64,000 nucleotides of DNA from Streptomyces echinoruber. GTDB lineage: Bacteria; Actinomycetota; Actinomycetes; Streptomycetales; Streptomycetaceae. Below, piece after piece: positions 19,631 to 28,341 of the stretch. The stretch covers positions 1 through 64,000 of the forward strand of contig NZ_BMWH01000003.1 in NCBI RefSeq assembly GCF_014651135.1, given 5' to 3'. Below the pieces are notes generated by a model, which was not told where the DNA came from, did not search any database, and was given only the letters and a program-made list of their open reading frames with translations. Position 1 is the stretch's first letter. Each line of letters starts with the position of its first letter. The translations under genes were made by a program, and so were the position numbers.

Positions 19631-19945
19631 CTATTCGTTGACTCGGCTGACGAAGGTGATGAAGTTCTTCACGGGCAGGTTTCCGGTGTTGTTGCAATTT
19701 GCCCCGACGTAGTACTCCCAGTAGTTGATGTCCCCCTGCTGCCAGGACCTCTTCGTGATGTGCAGTTCGCGCACCGACATCGTGTAGTACCCGGAGGCGG
19801 ACTCGTTCGGGATCGCGGTGATGGCGTAGGTGCCGAGGGTGCTGGGGGCGCTGCCCAGCGGCCAACTCAGCCAAAGCGCGCTTCCGGGCTGAATGGGGCT
19901 CCGAGTGGTCCAGTATTGCTTGGAGATTACTGCGACGGTACCCAT
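19631..19945 (-). CDS. Unrecognised 104-aa beta-rich protein, first gene of a small lower-GC pair
   Basis: The sequence is rich in aromatic residues (five Trp, seven Tyr) alternating with polar residues, e.g. YYTMSVRELHITKRSW and INYWEYYVGANCNN. This suggests a small all-beta sandwich domain. There is no signal peptide, no membrane helix and a single Cys. GAGG lies 6-9 nt before the ATG at 19945. Codon use is less GC-biased than the flanking core genes. It probably forms an operon with the 90-aa gene downstream. Function unknown; a binding or structural role is only a guess from composition. Confidence 0.7.
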   Translation of the reverse strand: MGTVAVISKQYWTTRSPIQPGSALWLSWPLGSAPSTLGTYAITAIPNESASGYYTMSVRELHITKRSWQQGDINYWEYYVGANCNNTGNLPVKNFITFVSRVNE

Positions 19946-20399
19946 GGCCGGCCTCGATTCGCATGGAGTTGCTCACGAATATTTCACACGGCCAACGTAA
20001 AACCCGCGTTCGCGGCCTGCAAGTCGATCAGGAGGGGGCGAGTCGGATTTCTGTGGAGCGGGCTTTTTCCCCGGCAAGGTCTTCGCGAATAAACTGTTGA
20101 AGATGAGTGCTTCCCATTCTGGATGTGGGTGATCCCGAAAGCGGGAACAGCGGTGGTTGCGCGGTCGATCCGATGGGCGCCGCAGCGAGCATGCGAGGAA
20201 TCCGCCCTCGCGCGGGGCGGGCGAAGGTGCTTTCGCCCGGCACTCGTGGTCGGCGTGATCGCGGCGGAATTGGGCGTGTCTCTCGGGCGGGCGCGCTTCT
20301 CGGAGGTGTCGGCCGGTCCCGGCCGGGGAGGGCGGGGCGGCGGCGCATCCCCGCGGCCGGGGTGAAAGGGGAGAGCCGGTGCCTCGTAGGGTGGTTCCC
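19946..20399. other. Intergenic region upstream of mshB and the small-gene pair, 454 bp
   Basis: Divergent spacer. The part at 19946-20140 is relatively AT-rich (runs such as GAATATTTCACACGG and GAATAAACTG) and probably holds the promoter of the small-gene pair. The part from 20200 is GC-rich like the chromosome and leads to mshB, with TAGGGT at 20387-20392 as its likely -10. Open frames here have no coding support. Confidence 0.5.
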
Positions 20400-21377
20400 A
20401 TGACGCAACCGCCCTCCGCCAGCCTTCAGCTGGGGGAACCCCCGGCCCGCCGCGATCGGCGTCTGCTCCTGGTGCACGCGCACCCGGACGACGAGTCGAT
20501 CAACAACGGCGCGACGATGGCCCGCTACGCCGCCGAGGGTGCCCAGGTGACCCTGGTGACGTGCACGCTCGGCGAGCGCGGCGAGGTCATCCCGCCCGGG
20601 CTGCGGCACCTGACCGGCGCCGCGCTGGGCGCGCACCGGCGCCGGGAGCTCGCCGCGGCGATGCGGGCGCTCGGGGTCACGGACGTCCGGCTGCTCGGCG
20701 GCGCCGGGCGGTACCGGGACTCCGGGATGATGGGCACCGCCGACAACGACGACCCCGCCTGCCTGTGGCGGGCCGACGTCGACGAGGCCGCCGCCCACCT
20801 CGTCGAGGTGATCCTGGAGGTGCGCCCGCAGGTCCTCGTCACCTACGACGACCACGGCGGCTACGGCCACCCCGACCACGTCCAGGCCCACCGCATCGCC
20901 CTGCGCGCCGCCGACCTCGCCGCCGAGGCCGGCTGGGAGATCCCCAAGGTGTACTGGAACCGCGTGCCGCGCTCGGTCGCCGAGGAGGCCTTCGCGCGGC
21001 TGGGCGAGGACCTGCCGGGGCTGCCGTTCGAGAAGGCGGCGAGCGTGGCGGACGTTCCGGGCGTGGTGGACGACGAGCGCGTCACCACCGCCGTCGACGG
21101 CAGCGCGTACGCCGCCGCCAAGGCCGCCGCGATGCGGGCGCACGCCACCCAGATCGAGGTGGCCGAGCCGTACTTCGCGCTGTCCAACGGGCTCGCGCAG
21201 CCCCTGTTCACCACCGAGTACTACGAACTCGTGCGCGGCGAGCGGCCGCGGGAGCGCGAGAGCGACCTGTTCGCCGGGATCACCGGGATTGTCGAGGATG
21301 CCGGGAGTACCGGGGACGCCGGGAGTGTCGGTGGTGCCGGGTCCGCGGGCGCGGGCGCGCAGGGCGGGGAGGTGTGA
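20400..21377 (+). CDS. mshB: GlcNAc-Ins deacetylase MshB (mycothiol biosynthesis)
   Basis: Zinc-dependent deacetylase that removes acetate from GlcNAc-inositol in the second dedicated step of mycothiol synthesis; LmbE/PIG-L fold, 325 aa. The metal-binding HPDDES motif is in [19 protein letters not shown] near residue 30, and the second metal-site segment is [10 protein letters not shown]. The last ~30 residues are Gly/Ala/Ser low complexity. I prefer the ATG at 20400: TAGGGT 7 nt upstream suggests a leaderless transcript. An in-frame GTG at 20379 with AGGGGAGAG before it is a real alternative. The stop overlaps the next gene's ATG (TGATG). In M. tuberculosis mshB (Rv1170) is in the same relative place. 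Confidence 0.94.
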   Translation: MTQPPSASLQLGEPPARRDRRLLLVHAHPDDESINNGATMARYAAEGAQVTLVTCTLGERGEVIPPGLRHLTGAALGAHRRRELAAAMRALGVTDVRLLGGAGRYRDSGMMGTADNDDPACLWRADVDEAAAHLVEVILEVRPQVLVTYDDHGGYGHPDHVQAHRIALRAADLAAEAGWEIPKVYWNRVPRSVAEEAFARLGEDLPGLPFEKAASVADVPGVVDDERVTTAVDGSAYAAAKAAAMRAHATQIEVAEPYFALSNGLAQPLFTTEYYELVRGERPRERESDLFAGITGIVEDAGSTGDAGSVGGAGSAGAGAQGGEV

Positions 21378-21787
21378 TGGCGGACCGTTCCCCGATGCTC
21401 GCGCAGCCCTGGCGGCCGCCGTCCGCGGGGCGGGCCGCCGCCTACCTCGGGCTGTTCGTCCTCGGCGCGGTGGCCGGCGCGGCCGGGGCGCTGGTGCAGA
21501 GCGGCTGGTTCCCGGGCGGGCTGCTGCTGGCGCTCGCGGGCGCCGTCGGCGTGTTCCTGGGCGGCGCCCGGGCCGCCGACAGCCGGGCCGGGGCCGTCGC
21601 GCCCGCCGTCGGCTGGCTGGTCACCGTCATCCTGCTCACCGTCAGCCGCCCCGAGGGGGACTTCCTCTTCGCCGCGGGCGGCGGCACCTACCTGTTCCTG
21701 CTCGGCGGCATGGCCGTCGCTGTGATCTGCGCCACCCTCGCCCCGGGTCGGCAACCCGGTGGCGGTCCCGCCCGACTTGGCAACTGA
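21377..21787 (+). CDS. Small membrane protein coupled to mshB (DUF6113-like)
   Basis: 136 aa with about four hydrophobic helices: GRAAAYLGLFVLGAVAGAAGAL, GLLLALAGAVGVFLGGA, APAVGWLVTVILLTV and GTYLFLLGGMAVAVICATL. Its ATG overlaps the mshB stop codon, so translation is coupled, and GGGGAGG serves as its ribosome site. The consistent pairing with mshB in actinomycetes suggests a link, but no function is established. The family name is from memory. Confidence 0.75.
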   Translation: MADRSPMLAQPWRPPSAGRAAAYLGLFVLGAVAGAAGALVQSGWFPGGLLLALAGAVGVFLGGARAADSRAGAVAPAVGWLVTVILLTVSRPEGDFLFAAGGGTYLFLLGGMAVAVICATLAPGRQPGGGPARLGN

Positions 21788-21998
21788 CGTACCACTTCGC
21801 CGTACCAGGCCCGTGCGGGTCGCGTGCGGGTTTCCGCAGCGGTCGTGGAATACGCGCCAGATGTGGCCAGTATGGTGGTGCGCGCCGCCGAGCCTCCCCC
21901 GAGCTGTCGGCTTGCCCGGCCGGGACAGCCGGACAGGACAGGGGGACCCCACTGCGTGAGGTCGTGACGGGCGGCGGAGCCAACCGGGAGAACCTGCC

Positions 21999-24560
21999 TT
22001 GAGTCGTGAAACTGACACTCCGTCCTCCGGGCCCCAGGGGCGCGGCGGAGCCGCCTACCCCTCGGGCACCCCGCCGTACGGCACCCCGACGGGTTCCGGC
22101 GACGGTGCGGACGCGGGCCGTTCGGCGACCCAGCCGGAGGAACGCAAGACCGAGACGACCCTGACGACCAGGATCCGGATCAACATCCCCGGGTCCCGGC
22201 CGATCCCGCCGGTCGTCGTGCGCAAGCCCGTCGGCGAGTCCGGCGGCGCGGGCGACTCCGCCGACGACGGCAAGCCCGCGACCGCCCCGTCCGGCACGGC
22301 CGACACCAAAGGCACCGGCGGCGCCCAGGGCATCGGCGGCGCCAACGGTGCCAACGGCACCGGCGCCGGCGCGGCCGAGGCGCCCGCCGAACCGGCCGCG
22401 CCGGCCGAGGAGAAGACGACCAGCGACTGGTTCGCGCCGCGCAAGTCCCCGGTGAAGAAGGACACTCCGTCCGGCGGCTCCGGCGTTCCCGGTGTTCCCG
22501 GCGTTTCCGGCGGTCCGGGTGTCTCCGGCGGTTCGGGTGTCTCCGGCGGTCCGGGCGCGCCCGCCGGCTCCTCCGGCGCCCCCGGCCGCCCGGGCGGACC
22601 CGGCACGTCCGGCGCGTCCGGCGGGTCCGGTGCGCCCCGCCCCGCCGTCGGCCGCCCCGGCGGTGTCGTCGGCTCCCTGAGCGCGCCCGGCGCCCGCACC
22701 GGCTCCACCAAGGGCGCCGGCCTGCCCGGCGCCACCGGCGGCCCGGTCGCGCCCGGCCACGGCGGCGGCACCGGCTCCTTCGACGTCACCGAGGTGCTGA
22801 ACGCCGGGCGCCGCCAGGGCGCCGACGGCGGCGAGCCGCGCCGCGACGAACTGCCGTACTTCTCGGACGACGAGCGCGCCGACGGTCCCGGCGCCCGGGA
22901 GGGCTACGGCGACCAGGACGTGAACGGCGGTCAGGACCCGTACGGCAGCGGCCAGGACCCGTACGGGAGCGGCCAGGACCCGTACGCCGGTTTCGGCGGC
23001 GAGCCCGGCGCCCACGGCCCCGGCACCGGACCGGCCGCCGACCCCTTCGGCGCCGACCACGACTTCTCCGCGCCGAACGCCCCGGGCGGTGACGCCTACG
23101 CCGGCCGGCCCGGCCCCGGCGGGCAGCGCCCGCACGGCGGCCCCCAGGGCCCGAACGGACCCACCACCGGACCCGTCACCGGCGACGGCCCGCCGGTGCC
23201 CCCGGCCCCCGGCCTCGGCGGGCCGAACACGCCCGGCGGCCCGGGCGGACCCGGCCGTGTTCCCGGCGGTCCCGGCGCTCCCGGCGGTCCCGGCGCTCCC
23301 GGCGGTCCCGGTGCCGCGCCCGGCGGCGGCCCGTACGGCGGCGGCCGCGGACCCGGCGGCGGGATGAGCGACGACACCGCGGTCCTCACCCCGCAGAAGC
23401 CCGCCCCCGAACCCGGCGCACCCGGTTACGGCCCGGGCCCGGACAACGTCTCCGGAGACACCGTCACCAGCGGCATCCCCGTGGTGCCGCCGGGCTCCGG
23501 CACGCCCTTCGGCTCCGGCGCACCCGGTGCCGCCGCGCAGCGGCACACCCCGCCGAAGCTGCCCGAGCCGGCCGCCGCCGGCGCGCCGCAGGCGGCGTCG
23601 AAGAAGTCGCAGAAAAAGAAGGGCCGCAGCAAGCTCGCGCTGCTCGGCGGCGGCGTGGTCGTCCTCGCCGGTGTCGCCTACGGCGCCGGGCTGCTGATGA
23701 ACCACTCCGACGTGCCCAAGGGCACCACCGTGCTCGGCGTCGACATCGGCGGCACCCGCGACGAGGCGGTCAAGAAGCTCGACGACGCGCTCGGCGACCG
23801 GGAGAACAAGCCGCTGAAGCTGACCGTCGAGGGCAAGACCGTCACGCTCGCCCCGGACCGGGCCGGGCTCCAGCTCGACACCCAGGCCACCGTCGACGCG
23901 GCCGCCAAGAGCGACTACAACCCGGTCTCCGTGATCGGTTCCCTCTTCGGCAACCACCGGGTCGTCGAACCGGTCATGCCCACCGACAAGGAGAAGCTGC
24001 GCGCCGCCCTGGAGACCGCCGCCGGCGGTGCCGGCACCGCGATCGAGGGCACCATCAAGTTCGAGCCCGGCAAGGCGGTCGCCGTCTACGGCAGGACCGG
24101 CAAGGGCCTCGACGTCGACCGTTCCATCGAGGTGGTCGAGCAGGCGTACCGCACCCAGATCGAGACCGGCAACCCCGCACCGGCGGCCCTGCCGACCACC
24201 ACCCGTCGGCCGACGGTGCCCAACGCCGAGGTCGACCGCATGATGAAGAAGTTCGCCGAGCCCGCGATGTCGGCGAACGTCACCGTCAAGACCCCCGACG
24301 GACTGCACGTGGTCGCCTTCAGCCCGCAGAAGTCGCTGTGGAAGTTCCTCGGCGTCAAGGCCGTCGGCGGCAAGCTCGTCGACACCTACGACAAGGCCGC
24401 GCTCAAGGAGCTGTACGGCAGCACCTTCGACGGTGTGAAGGTCGCCCGCGCCACCGGCCAGAAGACGCCGGTCACCGTCGAGGACGTGATCAGCGCCCTG
24501 CGTCCGGCGCTGATGAGCACGACGAACCGGGTCGCGGTCATCGACACCAACCCGAGCTGA
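21999..24560 (+). CDS. 853-aa Gly/Pro-rich membrane-anchored protein with PG_binding_4-like region
   Basis: Residues 1 to ~540 are low complexity and presumably cytoplasmic: charged and Ala-rich first, then collagen-like Gly-Pro-Xaa runs and a YGSGQDP repeat. One membrane helix (LALLGGGVVVLAGVAYGAGL, about 545-567) is preceded by Lys/Arg (KKSQKKKGRSK), placing the ~285-residue C-terminus outside. That part begins GTTVLGVDIGGTRDEAVKKL, the pattern of the peptidoglycan-binding PG_binding_4 domain seen in VanW/YoaR proteins, but no VanW domain follows. The start is TTG at 21999 with GGGAG 8 nt upstream; no better start is near. A hairpin follows the gene. Confidence 0.82.
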   Translation: MSRETDTPSSGPQGRGGAAYPSGTPPYGTPTGSGDGADAGRSATQPEERKTETTLTTRIRINIPGSRPIPPVVVRKPVGESGGAGDSADDGKPATAPSGTADTKGTGGAQGIGGANGANGTGAGAAEAPAEPAAPAEEKTTSDWFAPRKSPVKKDTPSGGSGVPGVPGVSGGPGVSGGSGVSGGPGAPAGSSGAPGRPGGPGTSGASGGSGAPRPAVGRPGGVVGSLSAPGARTGSTKGAGLPGATGGPVAPGHGGGTGSFDVTEVLNAGRRQGADGGEPRRDELPYFSDDERADGPGAREGYGDQDVNGGQDPYGSGQDPYGSGQDPYAGFGGEPGAHGPGTGPAADPFGADHDFSAPNAPGGDAYAGRPGPGGQRPHGGPQGPNGPTTGPVTGDGPPVPPAPGLGGPNTPGGPGGPGRVPGGPGAPGGPGAPGGPGAAPGGGPYGGGRGPGGGMSDDTAVLTPQKPAPEPGAPGYGPGPDNVSGDTVTSGIPVVPPGSGTPFGSGAPGAAAQRHTPPKLPEPAAAGAPQAASKKSQKKKGRSKLALLGGGVVVLAGVAYGAGLLMNHSDVPKGTTVLGVDIGGTRDEAVKKLDDALGDRENKPLKLTVEGKTVTLAPDRAGLQLDTQATVDAAAKSDYNPVSVIGSLFGNHRVVEPVMPTDKEKLRAALETAAGGAGTAIEGTIKFEPGKAVAVYGRTGKGLDVDRSIEVVEQAYRTQIETGNPAPAALPTTTRRPTVPNAEVDRMMKKFAEPAMSANVTVKTPDGLHVVAFSPQKSLWKFLGVKAVGGKLVDTYDKAALKELYGSTFDGVKVARATGQKTPVTVEDVISALRPALMSTTNRVAVIDTNPS
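22924..22986 (+). repeat. 24-bp coding repeats (QDPYGSG) in the 853-aa protein
   Basis: CAGGACCCGTACGG occurs three times at 24-bp spacing, encoding tandem GQDPYGSG-like octapeptides within the long low-complexity cytoplasmic part. Confidence 0.75.
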
Positions 24561-24574
24561 CGCACCCACGGTGA

Positions 24575-24603
24575 GGGCACCCGGCGTCCACGGCCGGGTG
24601 CCC
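24575..24603 (+). terminator. Terminator after the 853-aa protein gene
   Basis: Perfect 11-bp arms GGGCACCCGGC and GCCGGGTGCCC around a 7-nt loop, 15 bp after the stop; the stem can extend with a one-base bulge. Confidence 0.7.
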
Positions 24604-24673
24604 CTCGCCGTGCCCCCGGCCTCCGCTCACCCCCGTCACCGCCCCTGTCACCCGCCCCTGTCACCCGTCCCGT

Positions 24674-24687
24674 ATGACATCTGTCAT
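24674..24687. promoter_or_regulatory. Operator-like palindrome ATGACA-tc-TGTCAT
   Basis: Perfect 6-bp arms, 60 bp upstream of the first gene of an ABC exporter/two-component operon. NarL/LuxR-type response regulators commonly bind such short-spaced dyads in their own promoters, so the regulator encoded at the end of this operon is the obvious candidate (inference). Confidence 0.55.
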
Positions 24688-24746
24688 CCGGTACTCGGGA
24701 TCCATGGCACTGCCCGGCGACGGCTCCCCGCGGACACGATGGGGAC

Positions 24747-25682
24747 ATGACGACGACAACGCGGACCACGACCGCGACCGCAACCCCGGCGGTGGCGTTC
24801 GAGCAGGTCGGCAAGAGCTACGGGGACGTGCGGGCCGTGGACGGGCTGACGCTGGCCCTGCACCCGGGGGAGACCGTGGCGCTGCTGGGCCCGAACGGGG
24901 CGGGCAAGTCCACCACCCTCGACCTGCTGCTGGGCCTCAGGCCCCCGGACACCGGCACGGTCCGGGTGTTCGGCGGCAGCCCGCGGGAGGCGATCGTCGC
25001 CGGGCGCGTGGGCGCCATGCTGCAGAGCGGCGGGCTGATGGAGGAGGTCACCGTCGAGGAACTGGTGCGGCTCCACTGCGACCTGCACCCGCGGCCGTAC
25101 CCGGTCAGGGACGTCCTCGCCCGCGCCGGGATCGCGCAGATCGCCGACCGCAAGGTCGACAAGCTCTCCGGCGGCCAGGCCCAGCGCGTCCGCTTCGCGC
25201 TCGCCACCGCGGGCGACAGCGACCTGATCGTCCTGGACGAGCCGACCACCGGCATGGACGTCTCCGCCCGCCAGTCCTTCTGGGCGACCATGCGCGAACA
25301 GGCCGACCAGGGGCGCACGGTACTGTTCGCCACCCACTACCTGGAGGAGGCCGACGCCGTCGCCGACCGGGTGCTCGTGCTGCACCGCGGCCGGCTGCTG
25401 GCCGACGGCACCGCCGCCGAGATCAAGGCCAAGGCCGGAGCGCGCCGCATCTCCTTCGATCTGGAGGGGACGATCGACGAGGCCGCCCTGCGCGGCCTGC
25501 CCTTCCTCACCTCCCTGGACGTCTCCGGCCACACCGTGCGCATCCAGTCCGCCGACGCCGACGCCACCGTCCACGCGCTGTACGGGCTCGGCGTCTACCC
25601 CCGCAATCTCGAAGTGGCCGGGCTCGGACTCGAGCAGGCCTTCGTCGCCCTCACCGCGGCCGAGGAGGCCAAGCAGTCATGA
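24747..25682 (+). CDS. ABC exporter ATPase (DrrA/CcmA-like)
   Basis: 311-aa ATPase of an ABC-2 type exporter. Walker A is GPNGAGKS, the signature LSGGQAQR, Walker B with LDEPTTGMD, and the switch His is in FATHYLEEAD. The C-terminal ~90 residues are the domain usual in drug or lipid exporter ATPases. The ATG at 24747 has GGGGAC just upstream. The stop overlaps the permease start as ATGA. It is first of four genes: ATPase, permease, sensor kinase, response regulator. Confidence 0.93.
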   Translation: MTTTTRTTTATATPAVAFEQVGKSYGDVRAVDGLTLALHPGETVALLGPNGAGKSTTLDLLLGLRPPDTGTVRVFGGSPREAIVAGRVGAMLQSGGLMEEVTVEELVRLHCDLHPRPYPVRDVLARAGIAQIADRKVDKLSGGQAQRVRFALATAGDSDLIVLDEPTTGMDVSARQSFWATMREQADQGRTVLFATHYLEEADAVADRVLVLHRGRLLADGTAAEIKAKAGARRISFDLEGTIDEAALRGLPFLTSLDVSGHTVRIQSADADATVHALYGLGVYPRNLEVAGLGLEQAFVALTAAEEAKQS

Positions 25683-26419
25683 AAAGCCTCGTCAAGCTGG
25701 AAATCACCCGCGCCCTGCGCAACCGCAAGTTCCTGTTCTTCTCCGTGATCTACCCGTCGGTGATCTTCCTGCTGGTCTCCGGCGGCTACGGCGGCACCGA
25801 CCGGATCGACGGCACCGGCCTGACCGTCGCGACGTACATGATGGTCTCCATGGCGTCCTTCGGCGCCCTGACCGCCGTCCTGATGGGCAACAGCGAGCGC
25901 ATCGCCAAGGAACGCGAGAGCGGCTGGGTGCGGCAGCTACGGCTGACCCCCTTGCCCGGACGCGGCTATGTCCTCGCCAAGACCGCCAGCGCGGCCGTGG
26001 TGAGCCTGCCGTCCATCGTGGTCGTCTTCCTCGTCGCCGCCGCCGTCAAGCACGTCCGCCTGGACGCCTGGCAATGGCTCGCCCTCACCGGCGTCATCTG
26101 GATCGGCAGCCTGGTCTTCGCGGCGCTCGGCGTCGCCCTCGGCTACCTCGCCAGCGGGGACGCCGTCCGCCCGGTCACGATGATCACCTACTTCGGCCTG
26201 TCCATCCTCGGCGGCCTGTGGATGCCGACGACCACCTTCCCGAAGTGGCTGCAGGACATCGCCTCCTGGATGCCCACGCACGCGTACGCCGCGCTGGGGC
26301 GGGCGATCGAGGAGAGCCACACCCCGCAGGCCCGGGACATCGTCCTGCTCGCCGCCTTCTTCGCCCTGTTCACCGGCGGCGCGGCCTGGCTGTACCGGAA
26401 GGACACGCTGAAGGCGTGA
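25679..26419 (+). CDS. ABC-2 type exporter permease
   Basis: 246-aa membrane subunit with about six helices, starting MKSLVKLEITRALRNRKFLF, the usual amphipathic entry of ABC-2 permeases. An internal KERESGWVRQLRLTPL loop is typical of the family. Start ATG overlaps the ATPase stop by 4 nt. Substrate unknown; similar exporters paired with DesKR-type systems often respond to membrane stress or lipid-active antibiotics. Confidence 0.9.
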   Translation: MKSLVKLEITRALRNRKFLFFSVIYPSVIFLLVSGGYGGTDRIDGTGLTVATYMMVSMASFGALTAVLMGNSERIAKERESGWVRQLRLTPLPGRGYVLAKTASAAVVSLPSIVVVFLVAAAVKHVRLDAWQWLALTGVIWIGSLVFAALGVALGYLASGDAVRPVTMITYFGLSILGGLWMPTTTFPKWLQDIASWMPTHAYAALGRAIEESHTPQARDIVLLAAFFALFTGGAAWLYRKDTLKA

Positions 26420-26424
26420 GCGCC

Positions 26425-27636
26425 ATGACGAAGGGGCGGATGCGGGAAGCGGCCGGCGGGACCGGGGCGCGGGGGATCCCCGTGGGGGAGACTCCCCGCA
26501 CCCTCCGCCAGGGGCTGCGCAAGGGCCTGTGGATCGGCGTCTGGCTGGTGTTCCTCGGCGAACCGGTCCGCGACCTGACCTCCGGCCGCCACACCCCGTC
26601 CGGCACGGCGGCCGGCTGGGCGGGCCTCGCGGTCTTCGTCGGCGTCTACCTGGCGCTGGTCTTCCGTAACATGGGCCGACCCGAGCACCGGCCCGCCGGC
26701 CTGTCCCGCGTCGCCGTCCTGATCGCCGGGCTGGGCGTGCTCGCCACCGTGCTGTGCCTCACCCTCGGCAGGCACTGGCTGGACCTGTACGTGTACGTCT
26801 CCGTGGCCTGCGGCGCCGCCCTGCCCCTGCGCGCGGTCTACTGGACGATCCCCCTGACCGGCGCGACCATGACGCTCGTCGGCCGGCACCTCGGCGCGAC
26901 GGGCCCGGGACAGCGGCTCCTGCTGGTGGTGATGATCGGCTTCGCCATGACAGGCGTACGCCAACTGGTGCGCACGACCGTCGAGTTGCGCCGGGCGCGG
27001 GCCACTGTCGCCCAACTCGCCGCCAACGAGGAGCGGTTGCGCCTCGCCCGCGACCTGCACGACCTGCTCGGGCACTCGCTGTCCCTGATCGTCCTCAAGA
27101 GCGAACTGGCCGGCCGGATGCTGCCCGACCACCCCGACCAGGCGGCCCGGCAGGTCGCCGACATCGAACGGGTCGGCCGCCAGGCCCTGGTCGACGTCCG
27201 GGAGGCGGTCACCGGCTACCGCCGCCCGCGCCTGTCCGCCGAACTCGCCGGCGCCCAGGTCGCGCTGGCCGCCGCCGGCATCGCCGCGCACCTGCCCGAG
27301 GCGCCCGACCTGACCGGTGTGCGCGAGGAGAGCGAGTCCGCACTCGCCTGGGCGCTGCGCGAGGCCGTCACCAACGTGGTCCGGCACAGCGGCGCCGGCC
27401 GCTGCACCGTCGAACTGCTGCGCCGCCAGACCCTGGACGGCCCCCAGTTCGAACTGTCCGTCGAGGACAACGGCTCCGGCGGCTCCGGCGGCGGCCCCGG
27501 CAACGGGCTGACGGGCCTGGCCGAGCGCTTGGAGAAGGCGGGCGGCAGCCTGGAGGCGGGCCGTTTCCGGCACGGCTTCCGGCTGGTCGCCCGCGTCCCC
27601 GCGGGCCCCGCCCCGGACGTAGGATCCGGGGCATGA
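26425..27636 (+). CDS. Sensor histidine kinase (DesK/NarL-type, HisKA_3)
   Basis: 403 aa. About five membrane helices fill residues ~30-170, with almost no extracellular domain, fitting intramembrane sensing. A short coiled-coil linker precedes the HisKA_3 box ARDLHDLLGHSLSLIV, with phospho-acceptor His212. The HATPase part shows REAVTNVVRHS (N box) and VEDNGSGG (G1). The ATG at 26425 has GAAGG 10 nt upstream; a GTG at 26416 overlapping the permease stop as GTGA is equally possible and adds three residues. Its stop overlaps the regulator start. Confidence 0.92.
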   Translation: MTKGRMREAAGGTGARGIPVGETPRTLRQGLRKGLWIGVWLVFLGEPVRDLTSGRHTPSGTAAGWAGLAVFVGVYLALVFRNMGRPEHRPAGLSRVAVLIAGLGVLATVLCLTLGRHWLDLYVYVSVACGAALPLRAVYWTIPLTGATMTLVGRHLGATGPGQRLLLVVMIGFAMTGVRQLVRTTVELRRARATVAQLAANEERLRLARDLHDLLGHSLSLIVLKSELAGRMLPDHPDQAARQVADIERVGRQALVDVREAVTGYRRPRLSAELAGAQVALAAAGIAAHLPEAPDLTGVREESESALAWALREAVTNVVRHSGAGRCTVELLRRQTLDGPQFELSVEDNGSGGSGGGPGNGLTGLAERLEKAGGSLEAGRFRHGFRLVARVPAGPAPDVGSGA

Positions 27637-28247
27637 GCCGCACGATCAAGGTCCTCCTCGCCGAAGACCAGTCCATGGTCCGCGAGGCCCTGGCCGCACT
27701 GCTCGGCCTGGAGGAGGACATCGAGGTCGTCGCCCAGGTGGCGCGCGGCGACGAGGTCCTCGCGGCCGCCCGCGCCCACGACGTCGACGTGGCCCTGCTC
27801 GACATCGAGATGCCCGGCTGCACCGGCATCGAGGCCGCCGCCCGGGTCCACCGCGAGCTGCCGCGGGTGAAGCTCGTCGTCCTCACCACCTTCGGCCGCC
27901 CCGGCTACCTGCGCCGCGCCATGGAGGCCGGCGCCGACGCCTTCCTGGTCAAGGACGCGCCCGCCGCACAGCTCGCGGAGGCGATCCGCAAGGTGCTGGC
28001 GGGCGAGCGCGTCATCGACCCCACCCTCGCCGCGGCCGCCCTCGCCGAGGGCGCCAACCCCCTGACGGAACGCGAACGCGAGGTGCTGCGCGCCGCCGCC
28101 GACGGCTCCACCAACGCCGAGCTGGCCGCCGCCCTCCACCTGTCCCAGGGGACCGTCCGCAACTACCTGTCCACGGCGATCCAGAAACTGGCGGTGCGCA
28201 ACCGGGCGGAGGCGGTACGGGTGGCCCGGGAGAAGGGCTGGCTGTGA
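27633..28247 (+). CDS. Response regulator (NarL/LuxR family, DesR-like)
   Basis: 204 aa. The receiver domain has the acidic pocket (LLAEDQ) and the phospho-acceptor Asp57 in VALLDIEMPG. The C-terminal LuxR HTH runs from NPLTEREREVLRAAADGSTN to about residue 196. The ATG overlaps the kinase stop by 4 nt. It probably controls its own operon through the palindrome at 24674-24687. Confidence 0.94.
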   Translation: MSRTIKVLLAEDQSMVREALAALLGLEEDIEVVAQVARGDEVLAAARAHDVDVALLDIEMPGCTGIEAAARVHRELPRVKLVVLTTFGRPGYLRRAMEAGADAFLVKDAPAAQLAEAIRKVLAGERVIDPTLAAAALAEGANPLTEREREVLRAAADGSTNAELAAALHLSQGTVRNYLSTAIQKLAVRNRAEAVRVAREKGWL

Positions 28248-28263
28248 GCCGCCCGGCCGGCCA

Positions 28264-28337
28264 CGGCGGGTCCGCGTGGAACGGCCCCGGCGGGTCCGCG
28301 TGGAACGGCCCCGGCGGGTCCGCGCGGGACGGCACCG
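28264..28337. repeat. 24-bp tandem repeat, three copies
   Basis: Unit CGGCGGGTCCGCGTGGAACG plus CCCC, two near-perfect copies and a third that diverges after GGGTCCGCG. It fills the 94-bp space between the convergent response-regulator and SirB1-like genes. Confidence 0.75.
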
Positions 28338-28341
28338 GCCG

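Noticed and set aside
19973..20401. 142-aa minus-strand frame upstream of mshB
   Set aside because: No start signal, mixed GC-rich and AT-rich halves, and it overlaps the likely mshB promoter.
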